Numbered from the stretch's first letter, positions 30,993 to 40,919 are shown. The stretch: DNA of 64,000 nucleotides from Sphingomonas faeni (GCF_030817315.1 NZ_JAUSZF010000001.1:188501-252500); one strand, 5' to 3'. The notes: generated from the letters alone by a model not told the origin. Numbers and translations are program-made.

Positions 30993-31008
30993 ATATTGAT
31001 CCTTCCAA

Positions 31009-31140
31009 CTCCCCTCCCGCAAGCGGGAGGGGAAGGGGCCCAAGCTCTTGCTTGGGAAGGGGTGGGCACCCGGTTCGATCTTGGCGCTCCATCACCGGCC
31101 GGGAGCCCACCCCCGACCCCTCCCGCGAGCGGGAGGGGAG
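31009..31140. repeat. family 2 inverted-repeat element inside the rpoB-rpoC gap, copy a
   Basis: 132 bp with ends CTCCCCTCCCGC and GCGGGAGGGGAG. Inner blocks AAGGGGTGGGCACC and AGCCCACCCCCGACC pair with each other. Shares design and sequence with 58658-58774. It fills most of the 162-bp gap in an otherwise co-transcribed essential operon. It ends 16 bp before the rpoC start, just upstream of the rpoC Shine-Dalgarno sequence. Confidence 0.88.
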
Positions 31141-31154
31141 CTAAGTTAACCGCG

Positions 31155-34100
31155 TTACTCCGCCGCGATCTGGATGCCGTCGCTGTCGAAGCCGGGCTCC
31201 GACTGCTTCAGATCCACATTCAGGCCGAGCGAGCGCATTTCCTTGACGAGAACGTTGAAGCTCTCCGGGATGCCGGCCTCGAACGTGTCGTCGCCCTTGA
31301 CGATCGCCTCGTAGACCTTGGTGCGGCCGACCACGTCGTCCGACTTCACCGTCAGCATTTCCTGCAAGGTGTACGCCGCGCCGTAAGCCTGGAGTGCCCA
31401 GACCTCCATCTCGCCGAAGCGCTGCCCACCGAACTGCGCCTTACCACCCAGCGGCTGCTGCGTGACCAGCGAGTACGGCCCGATCGACCGTGCGTGGATC
31501 TTGTCGTCGACCAGATGGTGGAGCTTCAGCATGTAGATGTAGCCGACCGTGACCTTGCGATCGAACTTGTCGCCGGTACGTCCGTCGAACAGGTCCGACT
31601 GGCCCGACGGATCGAGACCCGCCAGTTCCAGCATCGCCGACACGTCCGCCTCCCGCGCACCATCGAACACCGGCGTCGCCATCGGCACGCCGCCCTTCAG
31701 GTTCTTGGCCAGCTCGACGATCTCGTCACCCGAACGGGCGTCGATCTCGGCGTGATACTGCTCGCCGTACACCGTCTTGAGACGATCGCGGACCGCCTCC
31801 GGCATCGCGCCGGGCTTGGCCTCGGGGTTCTCCTCGCGCCAGGTTTCGAGCGCCTGGGTGATCTGCTGACCAAGGCCACGTGCGGCCCAGCCCAGATGCG
31901 TCTCGAAGATCTGCCCGACGTTCATGCGCGACGGCACGCCCAGCGGGTTGAGGACGATATCGACCGGCGTACCGTCGGCGAGGAACGGCATGTCCTCCGC
32001 CGGCAGGATGCGGCTGATGACGCCCTTGTTGCCGTGACGGCCGGCCATCTTGTCGCCCGGCTGCAGCTTGCGCTTCACCGCGACGAACACCTTGACCATC
32101 TTCAGCACGCCCGGCGACAGCTCGTCACCACGCTCCAGCTTCTCGCGACGATCGTGGAACTTGTCCGTGATCAGCTTGGCTGCATCGTCATACTGGATCT
32201 TGACCGCTTCCAGATCGCTCTGGATCTTGTCGTCGGCGACCGCGAACTTCCACCACTCGTGGCGGTCGACGCTGTCGAGCAGATCCATGTCGATCACGAC
32301 GCCCTTCTTGACGCCCTTCGGCGCCGAGGTGGCGGTCTGATCGAGCAGCATCTCGCGGAGACGCGACCAGGTCGCACGGTTCAGGATCGAACGCTCATCG
32401 TCCGAATCCTTCTTCAGGCGCTCGATCTCCTCGCGCTCGATCGCCATCGCGCGCTCGTCCTTGTCGATGCCGTGACGGTTGAAGACGCGAACGTCGACGA
32501 CCGTACCCGACACGCCCGGCGGCAGGCGAAGAGACGTATCGCGCACGTCGCTGGCCTTCTCGCCGAAGATGGCGCGGAGAAGCTTCTCCTCCGGCGTCAT
32601 CGGCGATTCGCCCTTCGGCGTGATCTTGCCGGCGAGAATATCGCCCGGCTCGACCTCTGCACCGATGTAGACGATGCCCGCTTCGTCGAGGTTGCGGAGT
32701 GCTTCCTCGCCGACGTTCGGGATGTCGCGCGTGATGTCCTCAGGCCCAAGCTTCGTGTCGCGAGCCATCACCTCGAACTCGTCGATATGGATCGACGTGA
32801 ACACATCGTCCTTCACGATCCGCTCGGAGATCAGGATCGAATCCTCGTAGTTGTAGCCGTTCCACGGCATGAACGCGACGAGGCTGTTGCGACCCAGCGC
32901 CAGCTCGCCGAACTCGGTCGACGGTCCGTCGGCGAGCACGTCGCCTGCACGAACCGCATCGCCCACCTTCACCAGCGGACGCTGGTTGATGCAGGTCGAC
33001 TGGTTCGAGCGCTGGAACTTCATCAGCGTGTAGATGTCGACGCCCGACTTGCCGGCATCGATCTCGCCGGTTGCGCGGATCACGATACGCGCCGCGTCGA
33101 CCTGGTCGACGATGCCCGCACGCTTTGCCGAGATCGCTGCGCCCGAGTCACGTGCCACGGTCTCTTCCATGCCGGTGCCGACGAACGGCGCCTCGGCCTG
33201 GACGAGCGGCACGGCCTGACGCTGCATGTTCGAGCCCATCAGTGCACGGTTGGCGTCATCGTTTTCCAGGAACGGAATGAGCGATGCGGCGACCGAGACG
33301 AGCTGCTTTGGCGAAACGTCCATCAACGTGATGTTGTCGGGGAGCGCCATCAGGAATTCGCCAGCCTGACGCGACGACACCAGCTCCTCGACGAAGCCGT
33401 TCGACGAATCGAGCTCGGCGTTGGCCTGCGCGATCGTGTGCTTGGCCTCTTCCATCGCCGACAGATAGACGACGTCGTCGGTGACCTTGTGGTCGACGAC
33501 CTTGCGGTACGGAGTCTCGATGAAGCCGTACTTATTGACGCGCGAGAACGACGCGAGGCTGTTGATCAGACCGATGTTCGGGCCTTCCGGCGTCTCGATC
33601 GGGCAGATACGGCCATAGTGCGTCGGATGAACGTCGCGGACTTCGAAGCCGGCGCGCTCACGAGTCAGACCACCTGGTCCAAGTGCCGACACGCGACGCT
33701 TGTGGGTGACTTCCGACAGCGGGTTGGTCTGATCCATGAACTGCGACAGCTGCGACGAGCCGAAGAATTCGCGGACCGCGGCAACCGCAGGCTTCGCGTT
33801 GATCAGGTCGTTCGGCATGACCGTCGACACGTCGACCGACGACATGCGCTCCTTCACGGCGCGCTCCATGCGGAGCAGGCCGACGCGGTACTGGTTCTCG
33901 AGCAACTCGCCGACCGAACGGACACGACGGTTACCGAGGTTGTCGATATCGTCGATTTCGCCCTTGCCGTCCTTGAGGTTCACGAGCGTCTTGATGACCT
34001 CGAGAATGTCCTCGGTGCGCAGCGTCGTCACGGTGTCCTCGACGTCGAGGTCGAGGCGCATGTTGAGCTTCACGCGACCAACGGCCGACAGGTCGTAGCG

Positions 34101-35309
34101 GTCGGGATCGAAGAACAGACCCGAGAACAGCGCCTCAGCCGTCTCCAGCGTCGGCGGCTCGCCGGGACGCATCACGCGGTAGATGTCGCTGAGCGCCTGC
34201 TCGCGCTCTTCGGCCTTGTCGACCTTGAGCGTGTTGCGGATCCATGGCCCCGTCGCGACGTGATCGATGTCGAGCAGGTCGAGACGCTCGATGCCTGCCT
34301 GGTCGAGCAGTTCGAGGTTCTCGGCGGTCACTTCGTCACCGGCTTCGATGTAGATACGGCCGGTCGACTCGTCGATCAGGTCGTATGCCGAATAGCGGCC
34401 GAAGATTTCCTCGGTCGGGATCAGCAGGTCGGTGAGGCCGTCCTTGAACGCCTTGTTCGCAGCGCGGGGGCTGATCTTCTGGCCGTTCGGGAACACGACT
34501 TCGCCGGTCTTCGCATCGACGATGTCGAACATCGGCTTCTGGCCACGCCAGTTCTCGACCTGGAACGGAACGATCCAGCCACCCTGGCCGCGGACGAACG
34601 TCACGCGGTTGTAGAAATAGTTGAGGATCTCTTCCGACGTCATGCCGAGCGCGTAGAGCAGCGCCGTCACCGGCAGCTTGCGCTTGCGATCGATGCGGAC
34701 GTTGACGATGTCCTTCGCGTCGAACTCGAAATCGAGCCACGAACCGCGATACGGGATCACGCGCGCCGCGAACAGGTACTTGCCCGATGCGTGCGTCTTG
34801 CCGCGATCGTGATCGAACAGCACGCCCGGCGAACGGTGCATCTGGCTGACGATGACGCGCTCGGTACCGTTGATGAAGAACGTGCCGTTCTCGGTCATGA
34901 GCGGCATGTCGCCCATGTACACGTCCTGCTCCTTGATATCGATGACCGACTTGGCCTCGGTATCGGGATCGACCTCGAACGCGGTCAGGCGCAGCGTGAC
35001 GCGCATCGGCGCGGCGTAGGTGATGCCGCGCTGACGGCATTCCTCGACGTCGAACTTCGGCGGCTCAAGTACGTAGTCGTCGAAATCGAGATAGGCGGTG
35101 CCGGCGAAATCCTGGATCGGGAACACGCTGCGCAGCGTTTTCTCGAGACCCGAGACGTGGCCGATCGACTTGTCGGAGCGGAGGAACTGCTCGTAGCTCT
35201 CGCGCTGGACTTCGATCAGGTTCGGCATCTGCACGACTTCGTGGATGTTGCCGAAAACCTTGCGGATACGGCGCTTTGCAGTGCCGTGTTCGATCGCCTT
35301 GGATGCCAT
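31155..35309 (-). CDS. rpoB: DNA-directed RNA polymerase subunit beta
   Basis: 1384 residues. Starts [20 protein letters not shown], the alphaproteobacterial form. The rifampicin-region motif [22 protein letters not shown] carries the wild-type residues (Asp, His, Ser) usually associated with sensitivity. [10 protein letters not shown] and the C-terminal [19 protein letters not shown] motifs are intact. The start has only a distant AGGG. rplKAJL are not upstream, so the gene uses its own promoter at 35508-35536. Confidence 0.98.
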   Translation of the reverse strand: MASKAIEHGTAKRRIRKVFGNIHEVVQMPNLIEVQRESYEQFLRSDKSIGHVSGLEKTLRSVFPIQDFAGTAYLDFDDYVLEPPKFDVEECRQRGITYAAPMRVTLRLTAFEVDPDTEAKSVIDIKEQDVYMGDMPLMTENGTFFINGTERVIVSQMHRSPGVLFDHDRGKTHASGKYLFAARVIPYRGSWLDFEFDAKDIVNVRIDRKRKLPVTALLYALGMTSEEILNYFYNRVTFVRGQGGWIVPFQVENWRGQKPMFDIVDAKTGEVVFPNGQKISPRAANKAFKDGLTDLLIPTEEIFGRYSAYDLIDESTGRIYIEAGDEVTAENLELLDQAGIERLDLLDIDHVATGPWIRNTLKVDKAEEREQALSDIYRVMRPGEPPTLETAEALFSGLFFDPDRYDLSAVGRVKLNMRLDLDVEDTVTTLRTEDILEVIKTLVNLKDGKGEIDDIDNLGNRRVRSVGELLENQYRVGLLRMERAVKERMSSVDVSTVMPNDLINAKPAVAAVREFFGSSQLSQFMDQTNPLSEVTHKRRVSALGPGGLTRERAGFEVRDVHPTHYGRICPIETPEGPNIGLINSLASFSRVNKYGFIETPYRKVVDHKVTDDVVYLSAMEEAKHTIAQANAELDSSNGFVEELVSSRQAGEFLMALPDNITLMDVSPKQLVSVAASLIPFLENDDANRALMGSNMQRQAVPLVQAEAPFVGTGMEETVARDSGAAISAKRAGIVDQVDAARIVIRATGEIDAGKSGVDIYTLMKFQRSNQSTCINQRPLVKVGDAVRAGDVLADGPSTEFGELALGRNSLVAFMPWNGYNYEDSILISERIVKDDVFTSIHIDEFEVMARDTKLGPEDITRDIPNVGEEALRNLDEAGIVYIGAEVEPGDILAGKITPKGESPMTPEEKLLRAIFGEKASDVRDTSLRLPPGVSGTVVDVRVFNRHGIDKDERAMAIEREEIERLKKDSDDERSILNRATWSRLREMLLDQTATSAPKGVKKGVVIDMDLLDSVDRHEWWKFAVADDKIQSDLEAVKIQYDDAAKLITDKFHDRREKLERGDELSPGVLKMVKVFVAVKRKLQPGDKMAGRHGNKGVISRILPAEDMPFLADGTPVDIVLNPLGVPSRMNVGQIFETHLGWAARGLGQQITQALETWREENPEAKPGAMPEAVRDRLKTVYGEQYHAEIDARSGDEIVELAKNLKGGVPMATPVFDGAREADVSAMLELAGLDPSGQSDLFDGRTGDKFDRKVTVGYIYMLKLHHLVDDKIHARSIGPYSLVTQQPLGGKAQFGGQRFGEMEVWALQAYGAAYTLQEMLTVKSDDVVGRTKVYEAIVKGDDTFEAGIPESFNVLVKEMRSLGLNVDLKQSEPGFDSDGIQIAAE

Positions 35310-35392
35310 AGGTTTTGTTTCGCCCTATAAAAACTGACGGATCAGTCGTAATTTCGTGCTTGGGAACCCCCAAGCGGGACGCACGTTCACGC

Positions 35393-35424
35393 AAAAAGGC
35401 CGCGCGCATCAGGTGCGGCGGCTC
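35393..35424 (-). terminator. terminator-like hairpin in the rpoB leader (candidate attenuator)
   Basis: On the minus strand GCCGC plus CGC pairs with GCG, one bulge, and GCGGC, with a 7-nt loop, followed directly by TTTTT. No minus-strand gene lies upstream, so it is more likely an attenuator of rpoBC than the end of another transcript. The stem is GC-only but short (8 bp with a bulge). Confidence 0.55.
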
Positions 35425-35477
35425 TCAGCGTATGAAACCTCGGTATCCAATACGATCGACACGCTGCGCGACGGCAT
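35409..35477 (-). CDS. candidate 22-residue leader peptide of rpoB
   Basis: ATG at 35477 with GGGAA five bases upstream, 22 codons, TGA at 35409-35411. The peptide begins MPSRSVSIVLDTEV and ends ESRRT. The stop codon lies in the loop of the terminator-like hairpin. A ribosome finishing here would cover the hairpin's upstream arm. An overlapping ATG at 35482 has poor spacing. No protein family recognised; expression is unproven. Confidence 0.4.
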   Translation of the reverse strand: MPSRSVSIVLDTEVSYAESRRT

Positions 35478-35507
35478 GTCATTTCCCGGATGCTGTGGTG
35501 AGCAGCG

Positions 35508-35536
35508 GATATAGGCGCGCTGCGGCGTCATGTCAA
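35508..35536 (-). promoter_or_regulatory. rpoB promoter (sigma-70 type)
   Basis: On the minus strand a perfect -35 TTGACA (35531-35536), exactly 17 bp of spacer and -10 TATATC (35508-35513, 4 of 6). Predicted start of transcription near 35501, about 190 nt upstream of rpoB. Confidence 0.7.
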
Positions 35537-35688
35537 AGGGCGGGGTCGCAAACGGTCGTTTCGACACGGAGACGCTGCCCGAAAGACTATATCGGCCCGA
35601 CGAGCGCCGAAGCTACTGCATCCGCGACGAGATATATTTCGTATTTCGCGCGTTGTTGGATGACATTCCTAGGGAAGAGGGCGGCGTC

Positions 35689-36171
35689 ATGAACGAAAAG
35701 ATCGCAGCGCGGACAATATCCGACCAGGATCGTGCGAACTGGGCTCGACTGATCGACGATCACGAGAAGATCGCCGGTCAATGCGCCGACCTCGTCCTGC
35801 TCTCCCGACAGCCTAGCACCCAGAGCGCGCTTGCCTCGCGCAGGTTGATCGAACTGGCGGTCACCGTCGCCGATCATCTGGGCGTCGAGGACGAGGTCAT
35901 CGATCGCACCGTCGTGGCGATGGAGGCGCATTGGTCGGCCGACACGATCGCGATGATGGAAGAGGACCTCGATATCCTTCGTTCGGACTGGAAGGCGTTC
36001 ATCGGCCGCTGGCTTCCCACCATCTCGCCAAAGGATTGGGCGGCGTTCGGGATACAGGCGGAGTCGATGCTCGACCGACTGTCGCATCAGGTGAAGCTGG
36101 AGACGGAGTTGCTGTATGATCACGCGCTGCGTGACGGCGTCGTGCGTCCGGGTGGGCTGGTGCTGCACTGA
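35689..36171 (+). CDS. hemerythrin-like (HHE) protein
   Basis: 160 residues, all helical in appearance. His/Glu pairs fit a four-helix di-iron bundle: DDHEKI near the N-terminus, DHLGVEDEV in the middle, and HQVKLETELLYDHAL at the end. Such proteins bind O2, NO or iron. ATG 35689 is preferred because GGGAAGAGGG precedes it. An upstream in-frame ATG at 35530 would add 53 residues without family similarity and would overlap the rpoB promoter. Divergent from rpoB. Confidence 0.75.
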   Translation: MNEKIAARTISDQDRANWARLIDDHEKIAGQCADLVLLSRQPSTQSALASRRLIELAVTVADHLGVEDEVIDRTVVAMEAHWSADTIAMMEEDLDILRSDWKAFIGRWLPTISPKDWAAFGIQAESMLDRLSHQVKLETELLYDHALRDGVVRPGGLVLH

Positions 36172-36230
36172 TTGGGGGGCGGGGCAGCCAGTCGGAACGT
36201 TGCTCCCAGTCTCCTCGCCAAAAAAGCTAT

Positions 36231-36332
36231 CACCCCGGCGGAGGCCGGGGCCCAGTTGGAAAGGTGGCAGTAACGAAGCGCTGCCCGTCGTCAGCGACGT
36301 TCCCCAACTGGGCCCCGGCCTCCGCTGGGGTG
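36231..36332. repeat. family 3 element, copy b
   Basis: About 102 bp. Ends CACCCCGGCGGAGGCCGGGGCCCAGTTGG and CCAACTGGGCCCCGGCCTCCGCTGGGGTG are nearly perfect complements; the interior includes AACGAAGCGCTGCCCG. It lies between the hemerythrin-like gene and the convergent M15 peptidase gene. Confidence 0.9.
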
Positions 36333-36378
36333 GTATTGCTCGTTGGGAAACGTATCCCTGATCGAACAAGTCCTTCCT

Positions 36379-37125
36379 CTACCGCCGCTTCTTCTTCGAC
36401 GGCACCGCCACCACCGGAGCCACCGGCACCGGCGGTTGCACCGTAACCTTCACCACCAGCGGCAGCACACCCGGATCCGCCGGATACAGCCGCCGCGCCC
36501 GCGCAAAAACGAACCGCGCCTTCGCCGCCCCAGGCGCACTCCCGCTCGCCCCGACCCAGCGCCAATGCCAGGGCTCCCACTTCACGTGCTGCTTGTTGCC
36601 GCCTGGAAAGCTCTGCTCGAACCCGAACCGCGGTGCGTTCGCCCGCAGCCAGCGCGCGGCGGGTGTAGCGGCCATGCACGCCTCCGCATCGGGACATCCG
36701 TTCGCCGGACGCACCGCGAAATCCAGCGCATAGCCGGTCGAATGCTCGCTATAGCCCGGCGGGGCGACCGAGATCGCGCGATCGGCTGGGCTGCTCGTCT
36801 CGCCGCGACAGAAGACGCCGCGCTGACGCGCGATCGATCGCTGGCACGACAAGGCGCGCAATTGACCCATCACCGAAGGATCGCCCTGCGCGGCCGCGAA
36901 CAGCCGCAACAGATCGGGCAGAATGTCGGCGCGTACCACACACGGATTGCCCACCGAATAATAGGACGGCAGCGTCACCAGCTCGCTCTCGGGCGCGTCG
37001 CCGTAGGGCAAATGTCCAAACGCGCGGCCATCGGGTGCGATCGCCGCGCTCTGCCCTTCGCATAATTGCGCGTCCGCTATGGTCGGGGCGAAGAGAAGCG
37101 CGAGGGCCAGCGTGCGGTGCAACAT
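36379..37125 (-). CDS. exported M15-family D-alanyl-D-alanine carboxypeptidase (VanY-like)
   Basis: 248 residues with a signal peptide (LALALLFAPTIADA). The zinc peptidase motif SEHSTGYALDFAV (SxHxxGxAxD type) and the later EPWHWRW are the M15B active-site signatures. It trims peptidoglycan stem peptides in the periplasm. The C-terminal 40 residues are Pro/Val-rich and end in a basic KKKRR. ATG 37125 chosen because the signal peptide starts there. Divergent from the pseudouridine synthase gene. Confidence 0.88.
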   Translation of the reverse strand: MLHRTLALALLFAPTIADAQLCEGQSAAIAPDGRAFGHLPYGDAPESELVTLPSYYSVGNPCVVRADILPDLLRLFAAAQGDPSVMGQLRALSCQRSIARQRGVFCRGETSSPADRAISVAPPGYSEHSTGYALDFAVRPANGCPDAEACMAATPAARWLRANAPRFGFEQSFPGGNKQHVKWEPWHWRWVGASGSAPGAAKARFVFARARRLYPADPGVLPLVVKVTVQPPVPVAPVVAVPSKKKRR

Positions 37126-37173
37126 CGACGCGGGCTCTGGCACGCAGGCGCTAATGATGGCAAGGGCGGGGCC

Positions 37174-37878
37174 ATGCATGGTGAACGCGTACTCTTCCTC
37201 GACGGCGAGGCCCTGGTGATCGACAAACCCGCGGGTTTGCCGGTCGATCCCCCTCGCGATGGCTCGCTGAGCCTCGAAAATCATCTCGAAAGCCTGAAGT
37301 TCGGCTTCCAGCGCTGGCCCAAGGCCGTGCACCGGCTCGACCGGGACACGAGCGGCTGCCTGCTCCTGTCGCGTAACCCGAAGGCGCATGCCCGGTTGCA
37401 GCAGGCGTTCGAGCAGGGCCTCGTTTCAAAGCGCTACGTCGCGCTGCTCGACGGCGTGGTCGAAGGCACGTCCGGCCTGATCGAGATGGCGCTGGGCAAG
37501 GTCAGCACGGCCGAGACCGGCTGGCGGATGGTCGAGGACCCGAACGGCAAGAAGTCGCGCACCAACTGGCGCGTGCTCGAGATCAAGGACGGCCGCTCGC
37601 TGGTCGAGTTCCTGCCCGAGACCGGCCGCACGCACCAGATCCGCGTCCACGCGGCGAGTGGCCTCGGTGCGCCGGTGGTCGGTGATGGCGTGTACGGTAA
37701 GGCGGACGGGCTCGGCATGATGCTTCATGCGCAACGGCTGATCGTGCCGCGTCCGGGCAAGGCCGACGTGCTCGCCGAAGCGCCGTTGCCCGAGCGGTTC
37801 GCCAAGGCCGGGTTTGCGGATGAGGCTGCTGCGGTTGCCGTTGCCGAAGTTACGACGCCCGATCCCACCGACGGCTGA
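37174..37878 (+). CDS. RluA-family pseudouridine synthase
   Basis: 234 residues. Catalytic motif HRLDRDTSGCLLLSRN with the active-site Asp; LVEFLPETGRTHQIRVHAA is the second family signature. No S4 domain, so it resembles small stand-alone RluA enzymes. It isomerises uridine in rRNA or tRNA; the target site is unknown. The next gene (arfB) follows by 14 bp and is also ribosome-related. Confidence 0.9.
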   Translation: MHGERVLFLDGEALVIDKPAGLPVDPPRDGSLSLENHLESLKFGFQRWPKAVHRLDRDTSGCLLLSRNPKAHARLQQAFEQGLVSKRYVALLDGVVEGTSGLIEMALGKVSTAETGWRMVEDPNGKKSRTNWRVLEIKDGRSLVEFLPETGRTHQIRVHAASGLGAPVVGDGVYGKADGLGMMLHAQRLIVPRPGKADVLAEAPLPERFAKAGFADEAAAVAVAEVTTPDPTDG

Positions 37879-37892
37879 TCGGGCAGGGGCCG

Positions 37893-38318
37893 ATGGTCGC
37901 GATCCCGATCACACGATCGATCTCGATCGACGACAGCGAGCTGATCGAGAGCACAACCCGCTCGGGCGGTCCCGGCGGCCAGCACGTCAACACCACAGAC
38001 AGCGCGGTGATCCTGCGCTTCGATGTCGGCCTGTCGCCCGGCCTGCCGCTGGCGGTGAAAAACCGCATCGCCGTGCTGGCCGGATCGCGTCTGACGCGCG
38101 ACGGCGTGCTGGTGCTGCGCAGCGAGGGCTCCCGCTCGCAACTGCTCAACCGCCAGGAAGTCCGCGAGCGGCTGGTGGCGCTGATCAAGGAAGCGACGAT
38201 CGTGCCGAAAGCGCGCCGCGCGACCAAGCCGTCCAAGGCCGCGAAGGCAAGGCGGGTCGATACGAAGAAGGTGCGGAGTGGGGTGAAGGCGGGCCGCGGC
38301 AAGGTGCGCGACGATTGA
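37893..38318 (+). CDS. arfB: ribosome-rescue peptidyl-tRNA hydrolase ArfB (YaeJ)
   Basis: 141 residues. The release-factor GGQ motif is in TTRSGGPGGQHVNTTDSAV. The C-terminal tail is rich in Lys and Arg (RRATKPSKAAKARR), which in ArfB enters the empty mRNA channel. It frees peptides from ribosomes stalled without a stop codon. Length and tail distinguish it from true release factors. Confidence 0.93.
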   Translation: MVAIPITRSISIDDSELIESTTRSGGPGGQHVNTTDSAVILRFDVGLSPGLPLAVKNRIAVLAGSRLTRDGVLVLRSEGSRSQLLNRQEVRERLVALIKEATIVPKARRATKPSKAAKARRVDTKKVRSGVKAGRGKVRDD

Positions 38319-38409
38319 GCGGGCCATGCCTATGGGCGTGTCGTTAACGTCCGTCGGCCAGCCTAGCGCACGACCTCGCAATCCTTCTCCGCCGACCAAG
38401 GAAGACACC

Positions 38410-38892
38410 ATGTACCAGTTCGATATCTCCGCCGGCACCAAGGCCGATCTCTACCGCGACCTGCTCGCCGCGCTCGACGCGCTGACGGCGGACGAGACCG
38501 ATCCGATCGCCAACATGGCGAACGCCGCCGCTCTCGTGTGGGAATATCTCCCCGACCTGAACTGGGCGGGATTCTACCGTCTCGTCGAAGGCGAACTCGT
38601 GCTCGGGCCATTCCAGGGCAAGGTCGCCTGCATCCGCATCCCGGTCGGCAAGGGCGTCTGCGGTGCCGCCGCCGCCACGCTGACCACGCAACTGGTCGAG
38701 GACGTGCATGCGTTCCCAGGCCATATCGCCTGCGATGCCGCGAGTCGCTCCGAACTCGTGGTGCCGGTGACCAAGGATGGAACGCTGATCGCCGTACTCG
38801 ATCTCGACAGCCCGGAGCCCGCGCGGTTCGATGCGGAGGACGCGGCAGGCTGCGAGGCGTTGGCGGCGATGCTGGGCCAGCGACTGGCCTAA
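38410..38892 (+). CDS. msrC: free methionine-(R)-sulfoxide reductase (GAF domain)
   Basis: 160 residues from ATG 38410 with AAGGA 7-8 bp upstream. A single GAF domain: NWAGFYRL, LGPFQGKVACIRIPVGKGVCG and HIACDAASRSELVVPV carry the three conserved cysteines of fRMsr enzymes. It reduces free methionine-R-sulfoxide in the cytoplasm using thioredoxin. Confidence 0.93.
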   Translation: MYQFDISAGTKADLYRDLLAALDALTADETDPIANMANAAALVWEYLPDLNWAGFYRLVEGELVLGPFQGKVACIRIPVGKGVCGAAAATLTTQLVEDVHAFPGHIACDAASRSELVVPVTKDGTLIAVLDLDSPEPARFDAEDAAGCEALAAMLGQRLA

Positions 38893-38980
38893 TACGAGGT
38901 CGGCGCATCGTCTGGCGACTCCCCCGCCCACTTGGTAAGCAATGCCCTGAGTTGGATCGGGGCAAACCAGGGAGACGGAC

Positions 38981-39342
38981 ATGCGGAGGCTTTTGATCGC
39001 GAGCGCAGGGCTGGCGCTGGCAGGTGGCGCGGCAGAAGCGCAGCGACCCGCGCCCGGCGCAAGCTATGCCGCTCCCGGCACCGCCCCTGGTTCTGCCATG
39101 CAGGCGCCGATGGCACGCCCCAGCCGACCCGGTCCGATCGCTGCGCAGATGCCTGTCGTTCAAGCGCCGCCTCCCACGGCCGCGGCCCAGCGTACTTCGC
39201 GGTGGGGGAGAAAGACCGGTGGTCGCTGATGGGCGGGTGCGAACGCGCCCGGCGGCTGAGCCGGCGATTGGTCCAACTGCGGACTCGCGCATATTACGAC
39301 ACGTTGCCCTATCCGCGTAAGAAAGCGCGACGTCGCCGGTAA
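38981..39342 (+). pseudogene. degenerate RcnB-like exported protein
   Basis: ATG 38981 with GGGAGA upstream and a signal peptide (LLIASAGLALAGGAAEA). The frame stops at 39227-39229 after 82 residues (SRWGRKTGGR). Reading through, the same frame gives WAGANAPGG then a second TGA at 39257. RcnB-family proteins of this group usually have RWGG..GRWWAG.NAPGGW, so both TGAs fall where Trp (TGG) is expected. Later sequence does not match in any one frame. Alternatively an intact 82-residue Pro/Ala-rich exported protein. Confidence 0.4.
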
Positions 39343-39343
39343 C

Positions 39344-40768
39344 TCAGCCGAGCATCCCGGCGTAAGTCTGCGGCGGTTGGGGCAGCAACGCGCGTGCGGC
39401 GATGCCGCTGCCGATGACGAGCAGGAATGCACCTGCGCTGATAGCGAATAGTCTTCGCGGCGGCGGGCGATCGGCGAGCAGCACGCTCGCCACCGCGGTC
39501 GCGATCATCGGCCATAGATGATAGCGCAGGTCGGACGCGATGCTCAGGACCGCAAAGCTCGCCTCCAGCGCAAGCGCGGACACGAGCAGCGCGGTGGCGA
39601 GATCACGGACCGGATCGCGCGGACGCGACAGATTCACGGCAAGCGCGGTGATCGCGACGACGATCCAGGCGATCGGCCAGCCGAGCGGCGTCTCGACGAC
39701 CACGGCGGTCAGCGCCTGCCACGTGCGGGCCGCCGCACCGGGGTTCGCAAGTCCGAGCGTGTTCGGCTCCGACACGGCGGGCGGCGCTGCGCTCGGCCAG
39801 TGGAAAGGGACCAGCCAACGATCGGTCGAGTTCAGGTGCGCGAGGCGGTGCCCGGCATAGGCGACCGGATGATGCAGCGCCGCCGACGCGAGCGTGACGT
39901 AGAGCGTCCCGGTCGGCAGCGTGCGCAGCCGCGCCATCGTCGTCCCGCAATGCGCCTCGTCGCCCAGCGGATCCCAGAAGAACGGTTTCGCGCACCGGCG
40001 GGCGATTACGGTCGCCGTTTCCGATTGGGTCAGCCCGGTGGTGTCGATGGCCGGCGCGCGTGCGGCTATGCCGGCGAGATCGTAGAGCGCTTGAGTGGAC
40101 TCCACCCCGCTGGGTTGTGCACGGAGCAGTCGGTGGTTCACCACAGGCGCGACGCCGAGCACGACCACCACCGCGATGAGACCGGTGACGAGTTTCCCGA
40201 GCGGGTGCGTCGGGCGCGGGGCGAGGATCACGAGCAGCGGGATGACGACGAACACCGCATTGGCGCGAACCAGCACGGCATAAACGAGCAGCAGCGCCAC
40301 CGGGATCGACATCGCGCCGGGCAGGGGGCGACGCGCGAGCCGCCACCAGCCGATGATGCCAACCGCGGCGAGCAGCGCGCCGGCGAGTTGCGCATCCTTG
40401 AGGACGACGCTCTGCCAGCCGAGGAAAGGCGGAAGCAGCCCGATCGCGAGGATCGCGATGGCACTGCGGGCGCGGCGGGTGCCGGCCAGCGCGGCGGCGA
40501 GCAGGCCGAGGCCGAGCCAATAGGTGCCGAGTTGCAGGACCAGCATCGGCGTCGCACCGGGGCCGAGCGGTGCGAGCAGCGCCCAGACGCGCGCCATAGC
40601 CGGCGGGTGCCAATCGTCGTACACGCCCGACAGAACCTGCCGATATTGCGCGACGGTGTCGTACATTGCGGTGCCCGGCCAGAACAGCGCGAGCGAGGCG
40701 ATGCCGAGCCCGGTCGCTGCGATGGCGATGTGGCGTTGCGTGATGCGGGCGGCAGGTTCGATCGACAT
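39344..40768 (-). CDS. polytopic membrane protein (glycosyltransferase-like)
   Basis: 474 residues with about 10-12 membrane segments. Early motif WHPPAMARVWALLAP after FWPGTAMYDTVAQYRQ, and a long extracytoplasmic region between residues 220 and 330, resemble membrane-bound GT-C-type glycosyltransferases or related DUF6020-like proteins. ATG 40768 has AGGA 7 bp upstream; a GTG five codons earlier is less likely. No lipid-sugar genes adjoin it. Function unproven. Confidence 0.7.
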   Translation of the reverse strand: MSIEPAARITQRHIAIAATGLGIASLALFWPGTAMYDTVAQYRQVLSGVYDDWHPPAMARVWALLAPLGPGATPMLVLQLGTYWLGLGLLAAALAGTRRARSAIAILAIGLLPPFLGWQSVVLKDAQLAGALLAAVGIIGWWRLARRPLPGAMSIPVALLLVYAVLVRANAVFVVIPLLVILAPRPTHPLGKLVTGLIAVVVVLGVAPVVNHRLLRAQPSGVESTQALYDLAGIAARAPAIDTTGLTQSETATVIARRCAKPFFWDPLGDEAHCGTTMARLRTLPTGTLYVTLASAALHHPVAYAGHRLAHLNSTDRWLVPFHWPSAAPPAVSEPNTLGLANPGAAARTWQALTAVVVETPLGWPIAWIVVAITALAVNLSRPRDPVRDLATALLVSALALEASFAVLSIASDLRYHLWPMIATAVASVLLADRPPPRRLFAISAGAFLLVIGSGIAARALLPQPPQTYAGMLG

Positions 40769-40919
40769 TCGCGGGTCCTGCACCGGTGGCGTCTATCCGC
40801 GAAATCCGAAGCGCCGGACCTCGCGAACGGCCTGCCCATCGATGGGGCGGGAGCCTGCGTCAAGCGAGATAGGACCGAAACGAGACGGTTTGCCCGACCT
40901 GATCGGTCGGCTGGTATAA

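Larger units (their letters stand above)
35310..35507 (-). promoter_or_regulatory. rpoB mRNA leader, about 190 nt
   Basis: Between the predicted transcription start near 35501 and the rpoB ATG. In transcript order: a 22-codon ORF with Shine-Dalgarno, a terminator-like hairpin plus U5, and a second perfect 7-bp hairpin (GCTTGGG-ggtt-CCCAAGC on the RNA, 35358-35375). These are listed separately where supported. Confidence 0.6.

Noticed and set aside
35530..35688. N-terminal extension of the hemerythrin-like protein from ATG 35530
   Set aside because: No family similarity in the extra 53 residues, the segment overlaps the rpoB -35 box, and ATG 35689 has a good ribosome-binding site.
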